64,000 nucleotides of DNA from Pollenia angustigena. Its lineage: Eukaryota > Arthropoda > Insecta > Diptera > Polleniidae. Made by a program: the position numbers and the translations under genes. The stretch spans positions 197,488,208 to 197,552,207 of the forward strand of contig OV884058.1 in assembly GCA_930367215.1 (NCBI GenBank), written 5' to 3'. Below are positions 10,440-21,622 of the stretch, one piece after another. How positions within the stretch are numbered: position 1 is the first letter of the stretch; every line of letters begins with the position of its first letter. Under the pieces are notes generated by a model, which was not told the origin of the DNA, ran no database searches, and was given only the letters and a program-made list of their open reading frames with translations.

Positions 10440-11010
10440 AAATTTTTCAACGATAACTAAGGATTTTCCCTTTTACAGAATGTTTACACCATGCATAACA
10501 ATTTACTGAAAAAATATGGATTTATCTCTCATTTGCGAAAAAAAATATGGCTATGTCTCTCATTTCGCAAAATTTTAAATATGACCTTACCTCTCAATGA
10601 ATGGGCAATAAGGCCATTATGGCTTTATCTCCTATTCAATTGAGCAATAAAGCCATCATGGCGTTATCTACCATGGTTTTAAAGCACCCCGCCGGAAAAT
10701 CCTTAGTTATCATTGAAAAACATTTTTTTATTCTTGTGACGCACGCAGGAAAACTTTATTCAGCGAAGCCACCTGCCGCGTCCTACTGGAAGAAAAAACA
10801 CCTAAGCAAGGCCGCAGGCCGCCACGCAGAAAAACTTTAGTATGCGAAGCCAGATTTCAATACTTAACTTTAGTGTCTCCGGAACTGAAATGGGAGATAA
10901 AGCCATTTTCTAATATTGCTAATGTAAGCTAAAGCCATGATGAGAAAAAAGGCTTTATCTCTCTATTGAAGCCATCATGGCCTTATCTCGCATGGTATTA
11001 AAGCATCCCA
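10440..11010. repeat. palindrome-rich repeat block (GCCATNATGGC family)
   Basis: ATAAGGCCATTATGGCTTTAT, AAAGCCATCATGGCGTTATC and similar palindromes recur near 10607, 10645 and 10970. GATAACTAAGGATTTTCC at about 10450 is inverted at about 10693. CGCAGGAAAACTTTATTCAGC and its variant repeat about 89 bp apart. A related hairpin lies at 22013-22150. It looks like one or more foldback or MITE derivatives, and the 10601-10840 open frame is part of it. Confidence 0.5.
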
Positions 11011-11224
11011 CCAACTTGTACAATTATAGTTTGTTATTTAAAATAACCAAAATTTTATTGTTATGAAGCGAAATTCGTGCAGGGTATACTACCCCCACCC
11101 CCTTATAATGAACCATGGACTTTTTTTTAAGATAACATTTGAAATATTTCGGCTCCAGCTTTGACCTCTCGTGAGCTGGACCATTTTGAAAAAGGGTATA
11201 TTTTTGCATGTTTTGGTAATTTGA

Positions 11225-11670
11225 GAATGTGTTTCCTTACCAACATATACAATATGGGTATCATAAGAAAAGTTTTTTAAGGCGCGTACATACACAATTT
11301 GTCCAAGGATTTTCATCCATGTCCTTTTTTAAGGATATTCAATAAAAATGAATGGGCTTAGAACTTTTAGGTTGGTGTTGTTTGTAATAAATATGGGTCT
11401 CAAAATTTTTTTGAAATTCGTGCTACTTCGCGTTTTGACAAAAATGCAATGGGGTGGTAACCCTTCGTTTAAAATAGGGCAATTTGGGTATCAAATTGTT
11501 TCTTTTGCCAAGTACATACATCATCTCTGTATGTAAATAATTTAGATTTTTGCAAATTAGATGCATTTTACGCGGTGCTCTGGAATTTACAATAAATGCA
11601 ATTTTGTGGTAACTCTAATATGATAGCGAATTTAGTTTTTAGTTCATGTATGGTATATGTTGGTAAGGAA
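11225..11670. repeat. possible inverted-repeat element
   Basis: GTTTCCTTACCAACATATA near 11230 is mirrored by TATATGTTGGTAAGGAAAC near 11650. Only these about 19 bp pair clearly; the interior is uncharacterised and AT-rich. Confidence 0.4.
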
Positions 11671-11755
11671 ACAGATTTCGCTTATATGCATTTATGCGTC
11701 ATAAAATAATAAAATTTTACTAAAGAAATTTCTTTTAAAAAGGACTTTTATGTAT

Positions 11756-12318
11756 AGGGTGTCCAAAAATTTAAGTATATATAATTTTAATTGTAATAAA
11801 AAAATAATAAACGTTTTTTGAGGATATTAAAAATAATTTTTATTTTCAATTTATAACAAATAATTTCCGGTTAAAAATTAAAAATTATTTCGGTCAAGTG
11901 ACGCACCTACCAGCTATGCAGCCTCCCAATCTTTTACCAAAATTCACAATCACGTTTTTCAATAAACTGTAGTCAATGGTTGATATTTGCAGGATAATGT
12001 TATTTTTAAGCTCTTGAAATGTTATGGCTTATTGCTGTACACTTTCGATTTCAAAAAACCCCACAAAAAAATAGTCTAAAGATGTCAAATCGCACGATCT
12101 TGGTGGCCAATTCACTCCCTCTCTACGAGAAATTATGAGATTTTCGAAGTTTTCTTTTAAAAGATCCATTATTTTTCTTGCTGTGTGGCAAGTGACACCA
12201 TCATGTTGAATCCACATATTTTCTACGTCTAAATAAAAAAAAATTTCGCCAGAAAATGCTGCGGTCATCTTCCTGTAGCGATTTCTTTTGGCCGATGATA
12301 CCTCAAATTTGGACACCC
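11756..12318 (-). pseudogene. mariner-like transposase relic (deletion derivative)
   Basis: The minus strand reads WIQHDGVTCHTARKIMDLL, then ISRREGVNWPPRSCDLTS and LDYFFVGFF, matching the C-terminal catalytic region of the transposase at 747-2350. After a frameshift the tail continues to about 11900. AGGGTGTCCAAAAATT at 11756 and AAATTTGGACACCCT at the far end are inverted, so this may be an internally deleted element with both termini, not a random fragment. It is not functional. Confidence 0.8.
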
Positions 12319-12319
12319 T

Positions 12320-14455
12320 TCAAGCACAGTTTCACATTTGAGTCAATTACTAAACAGAAATTGCTAAATTTTAATTAAACTTCGGTAAGTAAAATTATTT
12401 AAGATCATAATGTTAATGAATTGAGCTTTTAAGCACTGAACATGCATATAAGCGAATTTTTCTAGATGCATTTCTCGTTGAAAAACACCAAAAGACATGC
12501 AAATTAAAAAATGCAAGTTAGCGATAAATGCTGTATAAAATTTTTTAATGAATTGATGATTTCCAATAAACATTTTCTTTTAAATCATGCCCGTAATGCC
12601 GCAGTTTACTCTTACGGCTTAAATAAAACTAAGAAGTGTTTAATTTCCTTTAAAATTTCATGCAACTATTTTTTTATTTAATGTTTTAATTTTTACATCT
12701 CTGGCACAAATTCATCAACATGATGTTTTTTTGAGGCAGAAAATAATGCCGGTAAAAATATGCATTGGGAAGGCGAAGTTTGAAACATAAAAAAATAGTA
12801 AAAATTTCTAATAGTTTTAACACAGATTTTAAATTTCACTTAAATAAATTTAAGAGAAATGCTTACCTTTCGTTTAAAATATAATTAATATCCGTTAAAA
12901 TTAACTGCAGTCATATATTTTTTCTTTAAATTTGTTTTAATAAAATTTTTTGCATTTTTTTCTGTAAATAAAATAAAATTTTTTTCTTGTACTGGTATTT
13001 TTATAAATTGTAATTTTTTTTAAACTTTTATTTTTTTTAAACTTCTTAACTTGAATTTTTTTATAATATTTTCTAACCCACAATTTAAAATTTTTTTTAA
13101 TTCTTTCACCAACAAAACAACCTTCTAGTTCAACGCTTTGAACACGACAGACAGAGAGAGATGACTTTCATTAAAGTTTTACCGTTATCTCTGCAGAAAT
13201 TAAACGAAAACAAAAGCAAAACATCACACCAAAAACAATTTGCCTAAACAATCACTTGTTTTATATTAAGAAGAAGAATAACAACAACAACAAAACATTT
13301 GCCGTAAAATGTTGGTGATACTCTTTTGTCACTTTTATTTTTAATTTTGAATTCATGTACTCAATTTCTTTTTATTAATATGAACTCGTAGGTATTCCTT
13401 TACTAGTCTTTGTTTGTATTTTTGTTGTTTAGTATTTATATTTATACTGTTGTTTGTGTTGTTATTTTAATTTCATTTTAATGCACTTCTCAATTATCAC
13501 CGTTATTTGACGCTCTTTTATGATAATTTGCTAATTTCTCTTAGTAGTGATGATTTTTGTTTACAAATGCATTTTTCTTATGCTAACATTTCACTAAGAG
13601 AGTGAGAGCTGAAAAATTTTTAAACACTCTTTTCTATTCACTCTTAGCTTTGCTCTCTTTTTAGGTTTTAATAAATCACCATTTCTTAACAAATTTTTCT
13701 TTTTCTTTTTCTTTTTAATCCGCTTAAAACAACCGTTCACGAGCAGCCACCAGAAGTAACTGATTTTAAATTGTGCAAGTCCTTTAAAGGGAACTCAGTC
13801 AGTCCATCATGCATTTATGATGTTCTTCTTAAAAATGGATGCTGTTTACCCCATACGAAGTGTTTGGTAATATGTTATGCTTACTTGTGTATGCCAAATG
13901 AACAGCGCATGCTTGCTACTTTGTGGACAATTTTCTATCACACGTAGTAAATTCTGCAAATGTTTTTAATGGGATTGTATGAATAAGTTCCAAAAGTTCA
14001 TTTTAGAACAGTTTTGGGGTAATGTATAAGTTTTTAAGGACATATAAAAGGGGAAATTGATTAAAATTATGGCACTTAAGGAGGAAAATAACGGTTTTCG
14101 TGTTAAACTTTTTATATGTACACTCGAAAATTTTGAAGAATTGTACTAAAATACACCAAAGAAGGTAGAAGGCATGTTTCTAAAATTTAATTTTTTTTAA
14201 CTTACTCTTATAAATTTTGTGAAATTAACAAAGTTTCTATATATTAATTTTATGAAAAAAAATTAGCTAATACTCTTTTCAATATATCGCGGGACATACG
14301 ACGACGCAGCAGAGACGGAAAACCGATTATGTCTAAATATCCTTTCCATCCAAAGTTGTGATAGAGTTTAATCTAGCGGATGTGTAGAGCTAAGCTATCT
14401 GCTAAAGGATTTGCTCCTTATAGAAACTTTCATATATACATATACGTATATATTT
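12320..14455. other. AT-rich, no gene recognised
   Basis: Long T-rich runs, AAC/CAA microsatellite-like patches (13260-13310) and a GAGA-like patch (about 13145-13160). The texture resembles intronic or intergenic fly DNA. I see no exon I can defend. Confidence 0.45.
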
Positions 14456-14459
14456 CTTG

Positions 14460-14780
14460 ATTCCTTAAGTTCTTATATGGAGCTTAGGTCCTCTTGAGGT
14501 TTGGGTAATCAGTTGGATTAAGATGGATACCTGATAGGGCTCCTGCATACCGATACTGGGTGTAGGGCTGCCAGCATGACACCTAGTCGGGCTGAGCGGG
14601 GTACCTCATATCACGTTTTTGTAGCAAATCGCTTGCTACAAGATCCTTTACCCTCTGTCAGCCGCCCTTTTCATGGGGAATAGACGCCGGCCGATGGTGG
14701 CTATTGGTTATGTTAAGGTGCTAGTCATTCGCGGACTTCGGACATCAATTTTTGACGGCCCCGGCAGCGTTTAAAAGGCA
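14460..14780 (+). repeat. GC-elevated block, probable LINE-derived
   Basis: Base composition rises sharply against AT-rich neighbours. Phrases such as GGGTGTAGGGCTGCCAGCAT and GGGAATAGACGCCGGCCG look like the 5' region of a non-LTR element. No open frame or conserved protein motif can be read, so the class is a guess. Confidence 0.3.
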
Positions 14781-14869
14781 AGATTTTTTGGTCTTAGAAT
14801 ACCCCTTGTGAAATTTGATGGATAAAATATTCGTCGAACATTTAAGCCCTCTAAAGTGCCGTTTTAGTA

Positions 14870-15160
14870 TACTAGTATTTAGTATAGCATACGAAAAAAA
14901 ATTTTCGAGCAAAAAACTGATTCGAATAAGGAGATTGAAAAAAGTATAAAAACGAAAATATTTTTTATTGAAAAACTTATTTGAATAAAAATCTATTTCA
15001 ATAAAATAAACATTAAAATCTTAACTAAGAAAATTATTCGAATAAAAAAATTTTCGAGTAGAAAAGCAAAGAAATTTTATTATTCTTAACAAAAATTAGT
15101 CGAATTAAAGAAATTTCAAGAATTGCTTAAAAAATTTGTTGTAGTTAGCAAGAATTTTTC
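14870..15160. repeat. imperfect TTATTCGAATAAA-type simple repeats
   Basis: ATTCGAATAAA, TTTCGAGTA and AAAACTTATT units recur irregularly, and again at 15770-15960. The unit is self-complementary at TTCGAA. Confidence 0.5.
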
Positions 15161-15179
15161 AAACAAAAACGCTTAGGAC

Positions 15180-15401
15180 GGGTTTTTGAGATGGGGATTA
15201 AGTTTAAACTTAGTTTAACGTTCTCTGCAACTCGGATTTTTGCTGTGAAATGTGATTTTTTTTTTTATTATTTCATTAAAGACACACGTTTTAAGCAAGA
15301 CTGCGCTGTTCCGGCAACATTTTGTATACAAACTTGGTATTGGCGGCACAAATCAGTTTTTGGATTAACTAAACCTAGTTTAACTGAGATCTCAAAAACC
15401 C
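15180..15401. mobile_element. 222-bp MITE ended by GGGTTTTTGAGAT
   Basis: GGGTTTTTGAGAT at 15180 is exactly inverted as ATCTCAAAAACCC ending at 15401. Inner GTTTAAACTTAGTTTAAC and CTAGTTTAACT tracts are also roughly inverted. The target duplication is not evident. Confidence 0.6.
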
Positions 15402-15594
15402 AGCCTTAATAAAACAAATTTTGGAAATAGAAAATTCAAATATGAAATCTTTTTAATAATAAATTTTGTATTTCCGAAAATAACTCTGAGAGAAATGTAT
15501 TTTTATAAAATTAAAAAATACCTTTAGTAATTTTTTTTCTTCTATTCGATTAAAAATTATTTATTTAAAAAAAAAAAATTATTTTAAAAACATT

Positions 15595-15723
15595 GGCCCA
15601 TATTCATAGTCAAAAATTATGGCGACTTTAAGTTTAAACCGGCTTTAAATAAATGTCAATAACATTGTTTTAAAGTCGACTTTAGAAAAAGTCAACTTTA
15701 TTTTTGACTATAAATATGGGTCC
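15595..15723. mobile_element. 129-bp MITE ended by GGCCCATATTCATAGTC
   Basis: The left end GGCCCATATTCATAGTCAAA is matched by the right end TTTGACTATAAATATGGGTC in inverted orientation. AAGTCGACTTT tracts inside pair as well. Confidence 0.65.
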
Positions 15724-15769
15724 TTATCCTTAACGAAATCAATTCAATTAAAACAATATATTGCGCTGA

Positions 15770-15960
15770 GTTTTTAGTATAGCAAATTTTTATTCGAGTA
15801 TAAAACTTATTCGAACAAAAAATTATTGTAGTAAAAAACTTATTCGATTAAAAAATTATGCGAGTAAAAAACTTATTCGAATAAAAAATTATTTGAGTAA
15901 AAAAATTATTCGAATAAAAACTTATTAGAGTAAAAAACTTAATCGAATAAAGAATTCGTA
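15770..15960. repeat. TTATTCGAATAAAAAA array
   Basis: About eight imperfect copies of an AAAAACTTATTCGAATAAA-like unit of about 20-30 bp follow each other, continuing the composition seen at 14.9 kb. Confidence 0.6.
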
Positions 15961-16035
15961 TTTATTATATATAAATTTTTGATATGATTCGAATGTGTAT
16001 TGAAGGAATAAGACTATTATGGCCACGAATAACTG

Positions 16036-16335
16036 CACATTAAAGAAATTTGGTTTTCTCAATGTCTCATTTGCTTCGATTTTATCGCAAAGCTAACCGG
16101 CACTCATCCGCCAATTATTTATTTTCCTTTTATTTGCCGTACAGATAAATTCAATCCGCTGACTCGCAACTTTTACATGTATTTTGAGTGGTGTTGCCAA
16201 CTGAAAACAATGTTTTTTGTCAGTATACTGAGAAACTCAAAATCGTTAACATACAGTTTATCGTTCAAATAAATTGTTGTTGACATTTAAGTAACAGACA
16301 GTTTGTCGATTCGATACACTGAAAAAATGACCACA
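16036..16335 (+). repeat. inverted partner of the 52165-52470 segment
   Basis: ACTGCACATTAAAGAAATTT, GGTTTTCTCAATGTCTCATT, TTGCCGTACAGATAAATTCA and TCAGTATACTGAGAAA(C) have close reverse-complement matches at 52165-52470. About 300 bp are shared between sites 36 kb apart. No coding frame is conserved. Confidence 0.6.
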
Positions 16336-16792
16336 TTCGAATAATATCAAAAATTTATATATAATAAATGTTACTCACCATGCGAAATAAATTACCAGAT
16401 TCTTTTTATTAAAATTAAAAGTTACACGTTTTAATAATTTTCTTTTCTTTAAAAAGAAACAATTTAAATAAATTTGTTTTAAATAATTATTATATATAAA
16501 CATTAAAGATGTTAGATTAAAAAAAGCTTTAATGAAATTCATGTGAATAAAAAATATATTTCCTCAAAAAGAATTTTATTTCCACAGCAATAAAATTCTA
16601 TTAGAAATGCTTGTTCAATAAGCACATTATTTGAAGAATATTCGTGCTAAAAAAAATATATTCGAAAAAAAAATTTTTTTTTTGCCTCAAATGCAAAAAA
16701 TAATAATTTTTAAAAGTTACAAATACATTTACAAATTGTATTCTTACTTAATTAACCGAGCATTAGTTAGTTGGACCTTCAGCCCATTGTAG

Positions 16793-16870
16793 TGCAATAG
16801 ACCACAGTTTCTGGCTGGAATCGAACCCACAACTCTCGCACAGATAGATAATCTCGCTCACTGTAAGAAA
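16793..16870 (-). repeat. tRNA-like B-box segment, possible SINE head
   Basis: On the minus strand, GAGAGTTGTGGGTTCGATTCC is an excellent T-arm/B-box match (GGTTCGATTCC at 16817-16828 on the plus strand complement), with GTGAGCGAGAT about 30 bases upstream as a weak A-box. No closed acceptor stem is visible, so this is tRNA-derived repeat rather than a working tRNA. Confidence 0.4.
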
Positions 16871-16944
16871 CATATTCGACTAAAACTTTTGCTTAAGAGA
16901 CAACTTGTTTAAATATTTATTAAAAAAAAAGTTTTTTTTTTCAA

Positions 16945-17300
16945 AAGATTTTGCTATTCGTGCTTAATTCCCAGTTTTTATTCTTGACAAAAAACACTTG
17001 AAATTTATTGTTGATGGGATAAGCTATTCCTATGCGCATTTCACTGGTTGCTTAGGCCAGATCATCAGGAAACTTCATCCATAAAGATTTTAGACAAACT
17101 AAAGATATTAAACCAAATAAAACTGTTAAACGTATAAGAATTATAGCAACAGTTCTACTTGTAATAATATCAAAGCTTGAACAAAACACATCAACAATAA
17201 ACAACAGTGGGTTTATCTCATCTTACATTCCCCACTACAATTAGTTGAAATTCTCTCAACATTAATTGTAGTTGTAAGTAGGTTAAGAAAAACAAAATAA
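16945..17300 (+). repeat. duplicated unclassified segment, copy 2
   Basis: Same-orientation partner of 7645-7985, with a short extra segment (GGTTGCTTAGGCCAG) absent from the first copy. It ends in the same CCCACTACAATT ... AATTGTAGTTGTAAG stem. Confidence 0.55.
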
Positions 17301-17959
17301 AAACAACAACAACTTACAAAAGATGTTGTCAATTAAGTGTTTTTTAGGCCGTGCACTTGCCTGTTTATTATCAAAAAGAAAATTTCAATTTTTGGGAATA
17401 CAAAATTTTAATTTCAAAAGATTTTGCTATTCGTGCTTAAAAGTTTTTCTAAAATACAAAAAAAATAAATTCAAAAGTTATTTTTCGCATAAAAATAATT
17501 CGAATAAAGTGTTAAAAGAAATTATTTGAAACAAATTATAGCTTACGTTTATATTTAACTAAATGAACATATTAAGTTTGTCATTCCGTGTGAAACTTTT
17601 TTATTATTCATCTCAGACCCTATAAAGTATATATATTCTGGGTCCTTGAGTAATTTTAAGTCGATTTAGCCATGTCCGTCTGTCTGTCCGTCTGTCCGTC
17701 TATTGAAAACACGATCACTTTCAAAAAACTCAAAAGAAATAAGCAAACTTGGTGTGAAATTGCTTGTAGCTATCCTAAGCAGTTTGGGATTGAAATCCAG
17801 CAAAATCGGTTCAATAGGATCTGAGCTATGAATCAAAATGTGGAACCACCACCTAAAAAAAATTTATAATTTTGTTACAAAAACTAACATAAATGGCGGA
17901 AAAATGCACAGAATGATATAAGAAATCGCAACAGTTCGTTTTCTTTAACTGGAAATCAC

Positions 17960-18790
17960 GCTGTAAAATTTCGTGAAGATCGGCTCATGATTTTCCCTAG
18001 GCCCCATATAAGTCCTACTCCCGGAAAACAGTATAGTAAGCCTAAAACCCTAACAACCAATGCTATCATAACAAATTTTGGCACGTCACAGTTAAATAGG
18101 ACTAGAAATGAAACTGTTAAGTTTCGCGAAGATCGGTCCATAATTTACCATAGGCCCCATATAAAACCTACTTCCAGAAAACAGTTTAGTACGCCTAAAT
18201 CCGTAAAAAATAGTGCTATCATAACAAAATTTGGTACATCAAAATTTTTTGGAACTAAAAATAAGACTGTGAAATTTCGTGAAGATCGGTCCATAATTTA
18301 CCATAGGCCCCATACAAACCTTACTCCCGGAAAACAGCTTAGTACGCCTAAAAACGTAAAAAAGAATGCTATCATAACAAAATTTGGTACATCACAGTTT
18401 TATTGAACGAGAAATAAGACTTTAAAATTTTGTGAAGAACGGTCCATCATTTACCATAGGCCCCATATAAACCTTACTCCCGGAAAACAGCTTAGTAAAC
18501 CCAAATACGTAAAAAATAATGCTATCATAACAAAATTTGGAACATATAAGTTTTACAGGACTGGAAATAAGACTGTGAAATTTCGTGAAGATCAGTTCAT
18601 AATTTACCCTAGGCCCCATATAAATCTTACTCCAGGAAAACAGCTTAGTACGCCTAAAAACGTAAAAAATAACGCTATCATAACAAAATTTGATACATCA
18701 CAGTTTTATAGAACTAGAAATGACACTGTGAAATTTGGTGAAGATCGGTGCATAGCTTACCATAGGCCTCATATAAAGCCCACTCTGGTA
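17960..18790 (+). repeat. 153-bp tandem array
   Basis: GGCCCCAT landmarks lie near 18000, 18153, 18306, 18459, 18612 and 18764, a period of 152-153 bp over more than five units. Long frames on both strands are by-products of a period divisible by three. Confidence 0.88.
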
Positions 18791-19208
18791 AAATAATTAA
18801 ATACGCGGTAAACTTTCTTCCAGTTTAGCTTCATATGGCCAGAAAAAATGTTATGCAATTTTGTGATATACGGTCCATAATTTTCCTTAGATTCCATTTT
18901 AGCAGCCTTCTGAAATTTACTGCAAACGCTTAAACTAATTGCACCGCTGTATTGAAATTTATGTTTTTTAATACCAGAAATCGTTCTGCAGAATTTGGGA
19001 TGATTGGTTCATAGCTTACCATGGCTTTTATATAATTTGTTCTCTTGAAAATCATTTAAGTTCATCTTAAACTGATATTCTACTCAAACTTTTTAAAATT
19101 GATTCTGATTGTCGATCAATAATTTTATATAGGTCTAAACCGCAACATATTTATATGCAGATGTCTGTTTTTACAAAGATTATAATAATAAATAGACATC
19201 ATACATAT

Positions 19209-20572
19209 GAGTCGTTCAGTGGATAAAGGGAATGAGTCCAAAAATTTGAAATTGACACTAAAACTAATTGTTGCAACAAAACTCAAAACTAAAATTGCAA
19301 AATTAATTATTAGGGCTTCTTTTACAATTTGTAAATATATAATGTTAGTATGTTAGAGTGTATGTGTTCGCAAAACCTGTTAATATGATACAAATACATT
19401 TTTATTGATAAGAGTTTCAGTGGAAAAAGGGAATAAGTCCACCAAATTTTTTGTGGTTAAAATCGATAGCTTAAAAATTAAAATTAATTATGCTTTGACT
19501 TTGAGCATTCGTTCGGAAATAAAAAGAAAAAATACCCATCTAAATATTGGCTTACCTCGCGTAGTGTTTAAATTGAATTAGTATATTTTGGAAAGAGTAC
19601 ATTTTTTATAATTTGGCAAAAAAAAAAAAGGCTGCAGCTTATTTTTTAGTTCAGTGCATTCGCACAGTTTTATTTTTAATGAAGTTAAAAAAATAACATA
19701 AAACATAAAAATTAACTAAAAAATGGTTCTTTTTAAATGAATCGTAAGTACAACAAATTTCACAAAATATGATGTCTTCTTCAGAATAATCTTCCTGACT
19801 TGATACTGTTTTGAAGTTTTTATAGAAAGTATGATACGCGGGAGGGATGTATTTAAATAAATCAATTATATCCTTTTCCTTTTCTTTTGTTAAAGATCTA
19901 GTTTCAGGATACAATAGACTTTGACTCACGCTATACAATAACATTACTTTACCTTTCTTTCTTATGTTTATATTTTCAAATCCAAATTTGTTATGGATAT
20001 TATTTTTATATTGTATTACCCTTAGTTTCGATCTATCAAGTTTGATCCACCTCATTCGGAGCCAGTTTACCGGTTTTACCGCGGTGTTGGTTTTGCGATT
20101 GCATACGTTATTTTCCAAAGATTTTGTAGAGAAAAAATCAAAACTGGTCATTTTAACCACTCGAAACTGTTCCTTTATTTTGCATGTTGACCACAAAACA
20201 ATCCGATCGTGCGTATCAGCAAACATTTTTATGTATTTGACCAAACAAGATGCGATATCTTGCGAGCCTCTTGAGCCCTCTGTTTCTGGCCAAACAAACA
20301 TGGCTCTAGCATTGTTTTGAAACTCATGGAAAGCAAAGTTAACAAGTGATTAATGCAATATAAATGCAAGCGTGGACTTATTCCCTTTTTCCAATGAAAA
20401 TAAAAATTTTGTGTTTCGTACAAAAAAATGTTTTGTCTTTAAAAGGGGGTTACCGTTGATATTTGACAACAAAACTTTTACCATACATTGTTAGTCATAA
20501 AAGGAAGTGTATCCACGCTAAATCTCAAAAACGCCAAAAATGGACTCATTCCCTTTATACACTGAACGACTC
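19209..20572 (-). mobile_element. 1.36-kb DNA transposon derivative, 4-bp target duplication
   Basis: Inverted ends read GAGTCGTTCAGTGGATAAAG and, reversed, GAGTCGTTCAGTGTATAAAG, continuing through GGAATGAGTCCA. They are flanked by ATAT on both sides. Copy A of the host repeat has CATACAGATATTACTCC at this place, confirming an insertion with a 4-bp duplication. A second inner inverted pair (TTCAGTGGAAAAAGGGAATA at 19420 and its complement near 20380) repeats the terminal theme. The superfamily is unassigned; a 4-bp duplication would be compatible with Chapaev-like or Sola-like elements. Confidence 0.82.
19651..20320 (-). pseudogene. degraded transposase of the 1.36-kb element
   Basis: A minus-strand frame of about 216 codons reads MFVWPETEGSRGSQDIASCL, then HDRIVLW, VVKMTSFDFF and a C-terminal KEKDIIDLFKYIPPAYHTFY. 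From memory this order resembles the catalytic and C-terminal part of a poorly named insect transposon protein, in which an acidic (D)NC(S/G)GQNKN motif follows the VLW strand. That motif is missing here, so an internal deletion has removed it. The upstream coding part is absent too: the right terminus lies just behind the first Met. The protein cannot be catalytic as written. Family assignment is inference; the position inside well-defined termini is seen. Confidence 0.55.
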
Positions 20573-20760
20573 ATATATTACTCCTAAAACATTCGAAGTG
20601 TCGGTGGAGGGTATCAAAGATTCGGCACAGCCGAATATAGCACTCTAACTTGTTCTTAAGAGAAAACTGATTTTCAATACTGTATCAAAAAAAGAAATGC
20701 ATAAAATTATTTGGGGAAAAAAATTCTACGAACCAAAAATATTTGTAAAATTTAATATTA

Positions 20761-21054
20761 GTCTGTGTTCATACTGCTCATGTCTTATTGACACGATTGC
20801 TACTTTATAGGCGAGAGGGACAAGGGGAAAAGAAACGAGTACACAGATGCATGTACTGTCTACGTTTTGCTTTTTCATTCGTTGATTAATTTTGTTATTA
20901 TTATCAATATCAAAAAAGCACACATGCATATGCACGACTATACAAATAAAAAACATGTCGTCAACATGACATGAATCTTTTGAACGCCAATTCATGTTTA
21001 AAGAAGAAAAAGGAAAAATCTTGTCAATAAGACATGAGCCGTATGAACTCAGAC
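20761..21054 (+). mobile_element. PIF/Harbinger-type MITE, copy 2
   Basis: This is a 294-bp element with ends GTCTGTGTTCATACTGCTC and CTCAGAC and TTA on both sides (20758-20760, 21055-21057). The interior is near identical in order to the copies at 1585 and 52693. Confidence 0.9.
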
Positions 21055-21095
21055 TTACGAATAAAATTGTTTTCTTAAGATAAATCAAATCTTTG

Positions 21096-21218
21096 GTGTG
21101 GTTTATAGAACACGTGCGCAAAAGTGGTGCGGTGCGTTCAACAAATATGGAAATTTTGTTTTTGTTTTAAATGTAAGTTGAACGGACAAGTTTTGCGCTC
21201 GTGTTCTGTAAACCACAC
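21096..21218. mobile_element. 123-bp hairpin MITE, member 2
   Basis: The GTGTGGTTTATAGAACACG arm pairs with CGTGTTCTGTAAACCACAC. The loop contains TTTTGTTTTTGTTTTAAATG, also found in the hairpin at 10331-10427. Confidence 0.65.
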
Positions 21219-21622
21219 ACATTAAACTTAAAAATGTTGACTATAGGAATTTTTTATGTAAAAAAAAACTGTTATCTTCTTTGAATTAAGAAAATTCTTG
21301 CTGATTCAAAGGACGAAAAGACGTCCCAGACCTGAATTTTTTTTTTGCATCTAGAAAAACAAATTAATATTAAGGGTCTTCATGATATCGCTTAAAATTG
21401 CCATTTGTGCAAATGGGTAAACTTGCGAGACTCGTTTCATGAAGATCCTTTTTAATTTTTGTGTAATTTTAAACAATTACTGTCATTTCAAACTGAAACG
21501 TCAATAAAAAAATATATTAAAAAAAATAATCAAAAATATAATAAAAAAAAAGTTGAAATTTGTGAATAATAAATGAAATTTGTTTTTAAACATGCATAAA
21601 GAAAGCCAAAACACTAATATGC

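Larger units (their letters stand above)
17572..20655 (+). repeat. Helentron/DINE-1-like dispersed repeat, copy B
   Basis: Both ends match copy A (12-694): the AGTTTGTCATTCCGTGTGAA opening and the hairpin-plus-CTCTAACTTGTT close. The body holds an expanded 153-bp array (17.96-18.79 kb) and, near the 3' end, a 1.36-kb DNA transposon (19209-20572). Copy A retains the uninterrupted insertion site. Confidence 0.75.

Noticed and set aside
10601..10840. 79-codon frame with repeated NKAIMALS
   Set aside because: It is produced by the palindromic GCCATNATGGC repeats.
16793..16870. Functional tRNA gene
   Set aside because: A B-box is present but no acceptor stem or anticodon arm can be closed.
17960..18790. 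CRISPR-like regular repeat spacing
   Set aside because: Units are 153 bp and contiguous with no unique spacers, and the context is eukaryotic; it is a tandem array inside a mobile element.
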